A model generated the notes under the pieces. That model ran no database searches and was not told the origin of the DNA. It saw only the letters and a list, made by a program, of their open reading frames with translations. Of a stretch of 64,000 bases of DNA, positions 11,401 through 22,738 are shown piece by piece. Each line of letters starts with the position of its first letter. Position 1 is the stretch's first letter. This DNA comes from Combretum micranthum (Eukaryota > Streptophyta > Magnoliopsida > Myrtales > Combretaceae): positions 2,108,001 to 2,172,000 of the forward strand of contig JAMXBD010000057.1 in assembly GCA_024138025.1 (NCBI GenBank). The letters are read 5' to 3'. A program made the position numbers and the translations under genes.

Positions 11401-12550
11401 ATATCTAAGTTTTCATGTGAGTTTTAGGGTCATACACGTATAATTATATTAGTTATATGGGGGTTTCATCTCTAAAAGTCCATCTAAGGTTTCTATAATA
11501 TTCCTAGATTATCTTTGAGTTTAAGTCTTGAGTTTAAAATTTATGCAATTAACTATTTTTAGAGTTTTATCCTATATAATTAGGGTTTACGGGCTTAGTA
11601 GGTCAAATTAAGATTTTAGTTCTCATAAACCCAAAATTCTCTAACTGCAACAACGGTGCAGTCCAAATATTTATTTGAAACATAGCTTTATAGTTATGGA
11701 TCTATTTTTCATCCCTATTGCATATTTATAACTCTAACTGTTCATCTTTGAGTTTTCATTTTCTAGCCAATAGGCTCTATCGATTAATTGTTTTCTATTG
11801 CTTTTGAAATTTAAGGTTGATTATATTCACATATTGGGTTTCCAATATTGGCTATGAAATCTTATCTTTGGTATCTTTTACTATCTAGGAAATCTTTATT
11901 CGCGGTTTGAAGTTATGGATGAGTTCATGACCACTCGTAATTTCATTATAGGGTTTTTGTCAGGTCATAAATTCATCTTCTATCATGTATTTACTATTCT
12001 ATTCTTTTATACTAAGGTAAAAATTATCGATGATTACAAGGTTAAATTAAGGTTTTTGTCTCCATAGACTCAATATTTTCTAACTAGAATGTTGCATAAT
12101 CCAAATATTTAATTGAGGTGTAGGTTTTTACTTTTTTATATGTTTTTTTATTATATCGCATATTTTGTCACCCTAGCAATTCGTTTTTAAGCTATCATTT
12201 TATAACCAATAGGTTCAAAAAAATTAATCGTCTTCTGGTGCATTTGAAATTTAAGGCTAACTATGATTATTTATGGATTTATCAACTTACATTATGTAAT
12301 CTTGTCTTTTACTGTCTGGAATTTATTTTTCTAAATTATTGAGGATGATAAATTTTCTAGTGTTACTTTAGGGTTCAAAATGTTAGAGACATCATTATAT
12401 CGTCATATAATATGTGGATAACTTATTTTTCTAACTACTGAATTTAAAGTAAAGCAAAATGATCTTGGAGTCTATAGTAACGATCAATTTATCATCAATC
12501 ATTAATTGTCTAAGGTTATGGAAGTTACATCTTGCATTTCAAAATTTTAT
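8421..12550. repeat. T-rich noncoding tract with degenerate internal duplications
   Basis: No protein signature is seen in 4 kb. At least two internal duplications are visible: about 8640-8760 resembles 9345-9440 (TTTTAACTC...AATAGG..TAG.AAGCTTATT), and about 11590-11900 resembles 12040-12340 (CCAAATATTTA, CCAATAGG, TTTGAAATTTAAGG). Long LTRs of some gypsy lineages have such repeats and the tract adjoins an LTR-like sequence, so it may be part of that LTR. The short open frames here (for example minus 10949-11209) resemble nothing recognised. Confidence 0.45.
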
Positions 12551-13851
12551 TAGTAAGTATTCTAATCCTTCTAATTATAATTAATTTTTTTATATTTTAA
12601 TAATCTTAAATCGCGAAAAATCGAGAGTGATGTCCATGACTTTTTCCCTAAGTTCTTAGAATTCTATATTATATTCTTGGTAATTATCATACTCAAGTTG
12701 TGTATACTTAGGAGATTTACAACTATAATATAGAACTTTGTGACAAAAATCCCAAATTGAAAGAAAGCTATTAAATCTTCAATGGCAACCTTTTTCTAGT
12801 ATTGGTAGAGAAGGTTTCTAGGGAGATTCTAGAAGAAATGGAGGAAGTTGTAGAGGACAATAGGAAATAATTCCCATGTTATTATTGGTGTTGTAGGTTC
12901 AATTGAAGTGTGAATAGGAGTTCGTTTCTCAAAGTTGGGTTAGATAAGCGGTAAACTATTCTATTTAGGTTTAATTTATTCTTAGGTTGTTTCTAGTGGT
13001 ATTTGAGTTGGATTTGGATCAAATGGAGGTGGTGGTGTGTCTATACTAGCTATTGGAAATTTGTTGAGTGAAAGAATTGGAGAAGAATGAGGTGGAGTCT
13101 ATTCGAGCAGTATTGAAGAACATAGTTTGTGTTAGTTTAGTTGAGATGAAGGTTGTGGAGTAGGCTATGGAGAAGACATCTCTTCGTTTAAAATCTCGGG
13201 ATGAACTTCTCAAGATCTTACTTGAATTGCTCTACTTTTTCATCAACAAGTTTAAGCAAATTTAATTCAAGTTTTGATCTTAAGTTCCACAAGCTTGTTA
13301 AGGCATTCACCTATTATACTTTTTAGCTAACCAGCGAGTTCATAGGTTCTAATTACCCAAAAAAGATATGATTCCTACACAAACTATCAAGACAAAAACA
13401 CAACATAAGCACATCCAATTTTCATACTTGTTCTTGATTGATTTTATCCTTTAAGTCTAAACAAGGGAAAAATTAGTCATTGTTATTGATTTGTCAATTG
13501 TTAAAATTAAATTAATTGATTTATTCATAAATCAATCACTAATTATGATTTTGTTCTCATGAAAATCTACAACGAACTTACTTGGTTCAAGTTTGACTAT
13601 ATTTTATGCACTCTTCCCTAGTAGTGGTCATACATAGTTGTTGGTATGGTTGGAAAAAAGGTACGAATAAGGCTAATTTTATTACTATATAGACAAATAA
13701 AATAAATACATATTAAGGTTTGAAAAGTTAAAAAATTTGTGCAATTGATTGAATTATAGTGCCATTAGTTCATGTAGTTAGCCGAATGATTTAAAGAATG
13801 GGGCTTATATAGCAAAAAAAAAAAAAATGTATAAAAAGCCTTGTGTTCAAC
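12551..13851. other. AT-rich sequence, nothing recognised
   Basis: No open frame of note, no RNA gene and no clear repeat terminus. A purine-rich stretch around 12800-13170 is not organised as a recognisable coding exon. Confidence 0.5.
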
Positions 13852-14145
13852 AATGTAAGTGTAATTATAGAATTATATTAATAACTACATGATGATACTT
13901 TATTACTTGTAATTATTATATTATGCATGTAATAATCATTCATTTATATATAAATATTAGGGTTGTTCATTTAATCGAACCAAATTGAAATGTAAGTGTA
14001 ATTATAGAAGTATATTAATAACTACATGATAATACTTTATTACTTGTAATTATTAAATTAATATTTATTATATATTATGCACATAATAATTATTCATTTA
14101 TATATAAATATTATGATTGCTCGTTGAACTGAACCAAACTGAAAT
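13852..14145. repeat. Tandem duplication of a hAT MITE left end plus its flank
   Basis: Copy 1 is 13852-13988 and copy 2 is 13989-14145. Both begin AATGTAAGTGTAATTATAGAA, followed by ACTACATGAT.ATACTTTATTACTT, and end in a hAT-like left terminus with ACC-AA-TGAAATG words. Copy 2 has about 20 extra bases (AATTAATATTTATTATATA-like). The unit is about 137 bp. Confidence 0.8.
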
Positions 14146-14273
14146 GAAAACTGAATTGAACCACAAAATGTGGTTCTTTATATTTCGATTCATTTTGCAA
14201 TTCGACTCAGAAAGAGTCGAAACAAATATGGTTTGGTTCAACCCCTAAATCAGCTAAACCATAAACACCCCTA
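13958..14273. mobile_element. hAT-type MITE with duplicated left end
   Basis: The left terminus is TAGGGTTGTTCATTTAA and the right terminus, read inward on the minus strand, is TAGGGGTGTTTATGGTTT. Interior sequence has paired GGTTC / GAACC words around 14110-14250. If the right-hand left-end copy is original, the element is 14112-14273. I could not find a convincing 8-bp duplication. Confidence 0.6.
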
Positions 14274-17054
14274 AATTAAATATAAAAGGCTATACATTAT
14301 ATTACAAGATATTATAAACTTAAGTCATAATGTTATCATTTAGCATAACGAAAATTACAATAATATGACCTAATATTTGCACTTTTGCGATAGACTAATC
14401 GGTTGATGCATATGTGTGTATATACATAATCTTTTTTTTTATATATTTGTAAAGTGTCCAATTCAAACCCCACATGACATGCACTTACCTAAAGAAACAC
14501 CAAAATTTCTTCAAATAGCGTGCACAAACTAGAAAGCACAAAACAATAAGCGCCAAATCTCTCTCTTTCTTTTGATGGAGGACTAATTTTCCTAAAGTTC
14601 GGAAATGAAAAATAAAGAGTTTCAAGAAATTTTATGCATGGATTAAGGATTTTATTTAGAATCATGCCCGTTTCATATATTATTTTAATCAATAACTTGA
14701 CAATTGCAAAGGGGAGATAGTAAGGTCATAAGTTTATTGAAAGCAAAAATACACATCAAGTTTAAATACTCCAAAATGCAAATCATGTTTTTCTATGTTT
14801 AATTTTATTATTTATGCTTATTGTGTTGCATTATAATCATGTTTCGCAATTTGTGTTAGCAAATCATGTATGTGTCTATAAGGGTTCATGTCTAAAAAAT
14901 TCTAGCTCAGAACACTATTCATTTCTTAATCACATTTGGAAATCCAAACCCATAACCTTACCTAACCTTACCTAATCTTACCTAACCTGTTTAATAAACA
15001 TGTTATTTATCTGAGTTAGACTTGTTTATTGCTAAGAAAACTATATATATAAATTAAATATATCCCATCATGTTTATATTGTCTATTAAAATAAATGAAA
15101 CAATAGTCTTGGTAAAATTGGAGCTGAAAAGAATAAATTACTTAAATTTTTAATTAAAACAAATTATAATTCGATGAAAAAAATTGAGTAAAATAAGTTT
15201 AATTGATTATAATAAAATTAATCATTTAATTATTTGTTATATCCATCAATTTGTTAAGTTAAGCATTGTGTAATTCGATATTGTGCAGATATTTAAAGCA
15301 ATCGCATTTCTTTATTAGCCTTTTAGAAGAGATAGTCAAAGTGTCTATTTGGGGAAAAAATTAATAATATAATAATAAAAATGGAGAATAGCAAATCCTC
15401 TTTATCAATTTTTTCTAATATCAGTATGATCGATGCTTAATGGGTGTACTAAGAGATCATTGCAATTTAAAAGGAACATTTAGATCATATAGCTTCATTT
15501 GTATATTAAGAAAAGGCAAGTTTATTTACATAGCACGTGTTTAACTATTCAAGCACAAATTATTATTAAGACTTGAAAAAACAATATACTATTATATAAA
15601 CATGTTAAAAGAATTATTTTTAACAATATAGAAAAGATAACAACACCTTAGAATAGGAGTATATAATATAGGAAATATCAAATCAATAAAATTTGTATAT
15701 CTATATTATATCACAGAAGACCATAAATAAACCTAACAACATATAAAAATCAACCATTGTACAAGCATTGACTATGGGATTATATAGGTAAATAAAACTT
15801 CCTATCATAAGCAAAATTATTGAAATCCTTGAATTTTCACCTTGAAATATCATTACTCAAAATATAAAACTAAAAGATATACAAAAGGTCTTTATTAGAG
15901 TTAAGTCATAACTTAAGCTAAGACCTTTGAAAAAAATTGATAACCTTTGTCTTAAATGAGTTTGCTAATTTAGACCGGAACTTATTTATAAATGGGTCAA
16001 ATTGACTATGGCCTGTTTATCAATTGCGTTGAGTCTATTTTTGCCACAAACTTATGTATAATTATGTTGTGTTGTGTTAGTTTGATAGGTTGTGCACTTT
16101 ATTGTTAATCCTAACTCCTAATTATAATATAGATACATTGATATTAATGAATAATGTTGAACTAATTATGAAATATTTCATGTATAAAAGAGTATAACAT
16201 GTGATATTTCTCACATGAACTTTGGCAACTATGAGTAGTGAGTTATAAGACAAAGGTAACAAATACCAACTTTGCACTAAGTTGCATCTTTTGAGCAATG
16301 CAGTTGCAAAGATGCATTAGTCTGTTATGGACAAAAAAATAAATAAATTTAATGGCTCTATTCCCTGTACCCTGGCACGCTTAGTCGAACGTTGGACACT
16401 TGGACAAGGGCATTGCAATTGTAATAATCTTAGTTCTAAATATAAGAAAAGAAACATGATAGGCTACACGTGTCCGATAATTGCATCACTTCCTTTGTCA
16501 TGATCTTTAATTTCATCAATAATGCAAAATATATAATCTCACTTTCGTACATGTAGGCATGATATATAACAATAATCAAGCAATAGGATATTCTTGTTCC
16601 CTCTTCGGGGTTGGTAGAGCAGTTAATCGTGCATTAAACATGGCCAGATAAAATTTACATATTTTATCTTAAAAAGATGGCAAAAAGTATAAAAGTCACT
16701 TCTCCAATATGTCATAAAGCTTTAATAATTGATGCTTTTTTCCCACATTTGTGTTGGAGGGTCCTAGTTCCCATCTGGCTTTATTGGAGATTAGGGTTCT
16801 AAAGAATTTGCAAAATGTGCACTTTCGCCTTGGCGTCTGTTAAATGGTATGTTGAACTCGGCACTATTGAGTGCATTGAAATGATGCTTTCTTCTCCTAA
16901 ATTTTATTTCAAATACAATTAGCTTAAAGATCCACTCAATAAATCTGCCACACACAGGTTCATTCACTAATGAGAAATAAGGGTGATTTGAATATCGACC
17001 CCGCAGATGCAATATCTTCAATCATTGCCTAACCCTTTTTTTAATTATAATATT
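14274..17054. other. AT-rich intergenic-type sequence, no gene found
   Basis: The stretch contains a degenerate run of ACCTTACCTA words (14955-14990), not the plant telomere unit. A minus-strand open frame at 16791-17021 (76 codons) starts with ATG but matches no family I recognise. No splice-consistent exon set, tRNA or repeat terminus could be supported. Confidence 0.45.
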
Positions 17055-17420
17055 AAGAATAAATGTCAAATTTTGTACCTTAACTTGTACAAAAATTTAA
17101 TTTAGTACTTAAAAATTAAACTTTTTGTAACAATTTTTATTAGTTCTTAACAAAGTTGGCTCTATTTGTAGATATAAAAAAGACAGTATATCATTAAACT
17201 TTTACTAATTCTCATAACACCGTCTAGTACTGATGTACTACTTCTTCCAACACTGATAAACCACTTCTTTCATGTTTAGAAACAGAACAAATGCTATTGA
17301 TAAGAGAGTAAAACTAGCCACAAAAATTTTAATTGAGTATTAAATATAATATTTTAAAGTTTAAGTACCAAATTGAATTTTTGTGCATAGTTTAGGTATT
17401 AATTTTGATATTTTCCTAAT
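17055..17420. repeat. Foldback MITE-like repeat with TTTAGTACTTAAA-type ends
   Basis: The left part contains ATGTCAAATTTTGTACCTTAA and TTTAGTACTTAAA, and the right part the inverted counterpart (TTAAGTACCAAATTGAATTT, TTGATATTTTCC). The same vocabulary recurs at 19700-20110, 44620-44830 and 47440-47630. Such low-complexity foldbacks are common in plant intergenic DNA. Confidence 0.5.
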
Positions 17421-18699
17421 ATTAATAGACCAAGCTTTAATGTCTTCTGTGCATTTTATAATCTTATTATTTGTAATTTTAGAATATTGCCCTACTATGT
17501 TTTCTAAACATGCGGAAAAATCAATTGACTAGGGCTACAATTATCAACAATCTCCATAAACCCTTTGCCTGAATTTTAGACGATACTTACACTTCCTATT
17601 TGAGAAAAGTTTTCGAAATTTCATTTTTCGTATAATCTTTAATATTAACCCAAGAAAACAAAACACGAAACCCAATTTTCTTGATAATATCAAACCTTCA
17701 TCCATCAATTCCACTATTAATATTCTCAGCCTTTCTTCCTCCTCATGAAGGCATTATGGACCTTTTTGTATAAACATGTATCCTCTTTAATCAAGCAAAG
17801 ATTTGAATAGGAAAAAAAGTCACAATCTTGAATTTTGAACCCAAAAGCGAGACACAATCATAGTTTGCAAGAACTGAGAGTACTAGTATTTATACGTTTC
17901 GGGTATAACTCGTATGTACCAATTGTATAGAAATAAATTACTTATATATAAATCAACATAATTTTAATTACATAGATAATAATAAAAAATCGCATCTAGA
18001 AGATCTATTTTGATTTTTACAAAGAAATTGTATAATATATGCGACTTGAAAATTATAATATATTACAAAATCGCATTGTAAACAAGCAATTTATTATAAA
18101 TGAAAAGTAAAATCACAGTTTTAATATGTGATTTACTATTAAAGGAAAAGTTTACATATTTTTCTTAAAAATTGCATATAAGAATGCAATATGTGGAAAG
18201 AAAACAAAATCGCATATTAAACATATGATGTTGCATTGTTATTTATAATTATTTTTTTGACTACTCTTTAGCTTAGCATACCCAATCCCTCATGAAATAG
18301 GTTAATTTATAATAAATTGTGAAGGAGTGGTAAATGGAAAAACAAAAACGTTGGTGGCTCTGTGAGAAATTAGAAAACGACTTCGCACTTAAGGCTTGGA
18401 AAGATTTCTACAAAAATGAATTAACAGTTGGGGGTAAATTCAAATAAAATACCAATGCTTTAAATGAATAAAAAAAAAAACAATGTTGTACAAAGTGATG
18501 CGAAGAAGAGATCAATCTTTTATATAAATGACAAATAAACACAAAAAAGGATCTCGTATTTACACCATTTTATATAATGTTGATCATTTTATTAACCACT
18601 TAAAATATTAATCATTTATTTGCATCAATTTGTATAGCATTTATCTCTTTCTTTTACCCATTCTTTAAAAGGCAATTCTGCACCTGAGCTTTCTATGCC
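17421..18699. other. AT-rich DNA holding an ATCGCAT-type repeat block (about 17960-18235)
   Basis: Between about 17960 and 18235, words such as AAATCGCAT, TATGCGACT and TGCAATATGTG recur in both orientations, giving a foldback appearance. Similar words occur at 45.8-46.4 kb and 57.4-58.7 kb. The remainder, including 18240-18699, shows no gene. Confidence 0.45.
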
Positions 18700-19330
18700 T
18701 AATCAAATCTTGTTAGACTATTAATCAACCTATCAAAACCTATGTCCAACCTCTTGAAAGCCTCAAAAAAGCTTTAAATAAGTAAAATAGACTTCATTTT
18801 GACCTCTAACTTGACTTAACAGGTTGGCCTTGAGCTTTATGGTAGTATCAACCTGCATGTCATCTCTAATACACCCTCAAAGATTTGGAAACATGCCTTA
18901 ATGAGGAGTTACATCATCTTATATATTTTAAGACAATTGTCTCGCTTAAAATAATCACTTACAAGAAGCACCCATCCTCTCTACTATAAATATGTCCGAT
19001 GAGGCCTCAGTGAAGTTCATTTGAACTTGCTCAACATTTATTTTGTCATATTATCGTCTCCAACTCTCTTATTAACTTAAGTATTGAAGTGATCACATTA
19101 GGTAACGCCCTAACCATCCAAAATTTACCCTTGTTTGCAAGTCTCCCACTAGTGTCTTAAGGCAATCTTATCTTATCCTTTCAATAATCCTTTATCAATA
19201 AAGATTAAGACGAGCAACTACTTTAAATATTGTTACCATATTTAAAGTTAGTCCCTAGTGTTTATCTTATCTAATATTGCTAATAGCTTTACCTTGAAAA
19301 CAAGACATTGGAACCCTACTTTAGGTTTAA
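18700..19330 (+). repeat. LTR-like remnant with core promoter
   Basis: A TATAAATA box at 18987-18994 is followed by a short leader and a region (about 19050-19120) reading AACTTAAGTATTGAAGTGATCAC then GTAACGCCC. This resembles a decayed downstream LTR block of plant gypsy/TRIM elements. No matching second LTR was found in the window, so a solo LTR or fragment is likely. The call rests on recalled LTR features. Confidence 0.4.
18987..18994 (+). promoter_or_regulatory. TATA box in LTR-like sequence
   Basis: TATAAATA lies in a locally more GC-rich context, with a CT-rich segment just upstream. It most likely drove a retroelement transcript; no gene follows. Confidence 0.35.
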
Positions 19331-20236
19331 ACAAACGTGATCCTTGAATACTAAAAGCATCACTTTTGGGGTTGACTCGATAGAAGCAAATAAGTAGTTT
19401 CTATATCCATTTACTAATAACTTAACTCTTCCTTTTGTAATTCACTTTCGTAACGAAAGGATGTGTTAGTTCCTTAATTGCAAATGTAGCAAAATACCAT
19501 TAGATGCTTAACCTAGTAGCTTATCTTCTTACAAAAGCTAGACGAAATCACAATGAAGAAATTTTTGTGTTCACCCAACATATTTATCTTTAGATCATGT
19601 GTAATAAGACTGAGATTGCTCCACTAGTTCTTTTTCCTAGTCGCAAAGATGGGATAGATTTTACTTTTGCATAATGCAATAGGTAGCTTTGCTTTGGATA
19701 AATGTTACATTTAGTAATTAGTACCTTAATTTTACCTAATTTTATAATTGTAATTAACCACTTAAAATTAAAAATATTAATCTATTACCTACAACTTTTT
19801 AAGGTCATTTATAATACATGAATTAAGTAGTTGCTTGTAAAATTGTGTAAAGTTCAAGTAATGAATTATAAAAATGAGCAAAGTTCGGGTTGTTAATATA
19901 AAAATAAAAAAAGGGGGTAATGTCACAAACTATATATACAACTCTGGTATATAATTAGGTACCTAAACTTTAAAATTGATTAATTTAGTACTTAAAAAAA
20001 TTTTTATGCACACCAATAGTATCTCTACTAAGTTCTTTCAAGTACTAAATTGATTAATGTTTAAGTCTAAGTACTAAATTGATCAGTTATAAATTCTTAA
20101 TATTATTCGTGGCATTAACCAAATAAAGGTTTAACCAAATTGATACTATTAAATTTTAAGTAATTGATTGTGAAAATGGATAAAATATAGATATCAAATA
20201 TTACATTTTTTTTCCCTTATTTTGAACTCTTAATGT
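19331..20236. other. AT-rich DNA with MITE-like words, left flank of the pararetrovirus
   Basis: No gene. From 19700 to 20110 the words GTACCTAAACTTTAAAATTGAT and AGTACTAAATTGAT.A recur, the same vocabulary as 17055-17420. No target-site duplication of the viral insertion could be identified here. Confidence 0.45.
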
Positions 20237-20587
20237 AGGAAGCTTTATAATTTCTTGCAAGCTATAGATTATTTAGAAATTTTAAGTATAGAAAAGGTTG
20301 AAGGTTATATACACGAGTTAGGTTTAGAAATAGAATCTAATCTTGTAGAGCTAAACAAAAAGGTTAAGGAAATTGGTGACAAGTTTATATTTTTAGCAAA
20401 GGATAGGTTGTATATTTATATCAAGGAAGGTCTTAAAAAGTAACTTATGGATTTAAAGGACAAATAAGACGTAAATGGATTAGGAAGTTGAGTAAGATTA
20501 GCTTAATAGATCCTTGCATACTTATAAATACAAAGCGTCATGATTAAGAAATTTGATTGGCTAAATTTATAGATTAAGGAACATGAT
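20237..20587 (+). pseudogene. Viral ORF1 segment, rearranged extra copy
   Basis: This segment is the diverged twin of 20659-21012, offset by 422 bp. It encodes the same LEILSIEKVEGYIHELGLEI stretch, here open for 62 codons from 20255. Similarity begins at TAGGAAGCTTTA and ends near GGAACATG, after which the sequence jumps to the start of the second copy. It is probably a rearrangement at or before integration. Protein function is unknown; the helix-rich, Glu/Lys-rich composition is typical of small caulimovirid 5' proteins. Confidence 0.75.
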
Positions 20588-20607
20588 ATGAAGGCTTAGT
20601 AAAAAAT

Positions 20608-21450
20608 ATGAAAAGAAGAGCACAAGTTTATAGGATCATAGGAAGCAGCAATTATAATAGGAAGCTTTATGATTTCTTGAAGGCTGTAGATAATTTAGAA
20701 ATTTTAAGTGTGGAAAAGGTTGAAGGTTATATACACGAGTTAGGTTTAGAAATAGAATCTAATCTTGTGGATATAAACAAAAAGGTTAAGGAATTGGTGA
20801 AGAATTTATACACATTCACCAATTTTTAGCAAATGATAGGTTGTATATTTATGTCAAGGAACATTTTGAAAAGTACCTTATTGATTTAAAGGATAAAGAA
20901 ATCATAAATGGATTAGGAAAATAGTTGAGTTAGATTAGGTTAATACATCCTTGCATACTTCCAAATTCAAAACTTCATGATTAAGAAATTTGATTGGCTT
21001 ATTTTAGAGATTATGGAACATGGCAAGATACAAGGAGAAGATAATAGTTTTTTTCATCTTTGTTATTTTAAGCAATCACTGTGTTTGTTGCATTTAAATC
21101 ATAAGCAATTAAATAGCACTGTAGACTTAATCATATCTTTTAGTACAACTGTTCATAAGGATTTAGACCCTTTGTACAAGGCTCACAACTTTTTAGGAGA
21201 ATGGATAACAAAGAAAGATAAATAGTTAAAGGAGATAATAGAAAAGATAGATTATATAAAGCAAACACAGTTTGATATAGAAAAGAAATTAAGGGTGTTA
21301 GAACATATAAAGGCTATTAGACAAGCACAAAAAGAAAAAGTAAGAAGTAATCAACAATTAGTAATAAAGTAGTTAAAGAAAGAAGCCAAAAGGTTAGCTA
21401 ACTTAAGAACAAGTACAAAAGAAATGATACAAGAGATAAAGAAGACATTC
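20608..21450 (+). pseudogene. Viral ORF1 (unknown function) with coiled-coil end
   Basis: Starting near the ATG at 20608, the frame covers the duplicated EGYIHELGLEIESN segment, then a stretch at 20977-21225 (82 codons) and a Lys/Glu-rich coiled-coil-like tail (IIEKIDYIKQTQF, 21230-21430). Frameshifts near 20820 and a stop at 21223 break it. Position before the movement protein fits the small first ORF of several caulimovirid genera, but no homology to a named protein is claimed. Confidence 0.6.
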
Positions 21451-21455
21451 TTAGG

Positions 21456-21819
21456 ATGACCAGTCATGATGGTCTAGATGCAGATGAGGATTACATATTT
21501 ACCTTAGAAAATACAAAGGACTTTGCACAACCAAATATAGGTTTTTGTGGTAATTAAAATCAAGTAAATGATATTATAAGGGCCACAATTAGGCAAAAAC
21601 AACACAATTATAACATTATTGATTAGGCTTGATAAAAAAGTCAACAATTTAAGTCATAGACTAGGAGAAGTTTTGAAAAGAAAAGGCATGGAAGGAAACA
21701 GTTACCAAAAGGAGTTAGACGAGATAATAGGTAGATTAGAAAGGTTACTAGTTGAAAGGAAAGTAAATAAACCCAAGGCCTATTTTATGAAAGGAGAGTG
21801 GAAGTTTCTTTCAAAATGA
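21456..21819 (+). pseudogene. Viral ORF2, coiled-coil virion-associated-like protein
   Basis: From the ATG at 21456 the frame runs about 120 codons, interrupted by a TAA near 21556 and a frameshift near 21618. The second half (LDKKVNNLSHRLGEVLKRKG, then a Lys-rich end) has heptad-like Leu/Ile spacing. A small coiled-coil, basic-tailed protein upstream of the movement protein suits a virion-associated or DNA-binding protein of this family. Its TGA stop overlaps the next ORF's ATG as ATGA (21816-21819). Confidence 0.55.
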
Positions 21820-22730
21820 ACATGTTTCAAGAACCACAAGAACCATAGGAAACTAGGGTTATAGAAGAAAATGAAGAAAAGAGTAACAGGCAAGGAGATA
21901 GGTATAACTGGCAAGATAATACAAGGGTTTTAGATAGATTTAGACCATTTTCTAGAGAATAACATATTTTTCAATCCCAAAGACCTAGTACAACTTCTAT
22001 AGAAACAATCCCTAGAGTAGGAATATTAGATAGGATAAATATTGGAAGAAGAAGACAGGGAGATCATATGATACATTTGGAGTAAGTAGTAGACATAGAT
22101 ATGGATGTTGAAATTTATTCGAACCATGCTATTACTCTCTTGAATCCCAGAAGATTATACCAAGTAGGAATCTTAAGTTGGAGAATAGGATTTTTAAGTC
22201 AACTAAGGAAGAAAGGATTTCAATTACAATAAGATCTTAAATATAATGCTAGTCACAAAGGAATCTTTAAGGTAGCTGAAAAAGTCAAGAAAGACTTTAG
22301 TCTACCTTGGACTAATAGTCATATGAATTAGAGGATTAACAAGAGAAAAGGTAGGAGGAAAGGTTTTAGTAACATAATAATGTTAATTAATAAATCATGG
22401 AAAGGTGATATAAGAAAGGCTATATTTGCAACCATAGGAATAGATGTAAACAATGGAAAAGGACTGTTTTATTATGCACCTAATTTTATGGTTTCAATAA
22501 ACAATCTTGGTAATATTGAAATAGAACTTCAAAGCAAAGGATATGAAAATCATATAGGTGAAAACTTGCTTATAGATATTAGCTTCATTTGTAAAACAAC
22601 AAATAATAGTGAAATATCCTATAAGCTTGATATAAAAGGAATCAAAGATGCAATGGCAACAAAAAGAATAAAAATGATAGAGCCAATGGAAATAAATTCT
22701 TCTTCTTTAGAAGAGGAGAATGGAATGTAA
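21816..22730 (+). pseudogene. Viral movement protein (30K superfamily-like)
   Basis: The frame starts at the ATG at 21816, in an ATGA overlap with the preceding ORF, and ends at a TAA at 22728-22730. The best preserved part is 22380-22730 (116 codons). It has the alternating beta-strand pattern and central Asp-containing segment expected of 30K-type movement proteins, which widen plasmodesmata. Its acidic C-terminus ends in Glu-rich residues. Stops near 21846, 21960, 22084, 22230 and 22330 disable it. Family assignment rests on position plus fold-like pattern, so moderate confidence. Confidence 0.6.
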
Positions 22731-22738
22731 ATAGGAAC

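Noticed and set aside
14949..14992. ACCTTACCTA repeats that look telomere-like
   Set aside because: The plant telomere unit is CCCTAAA; this is only a four-copy degenerate decamer run.
16600..16650. tRNA-like word GGTTGGTAGAGCAGTTAATC
   Set aside because: No matching acceptor stem, anticodon arm or T-loop GGTTCGA follows; not a tRNA.
16791..17021. 76-codon minus-strand frame with ATG
   Set aside because: No family resemblance, no neighbouring exons; random open frame cannot be excluded.
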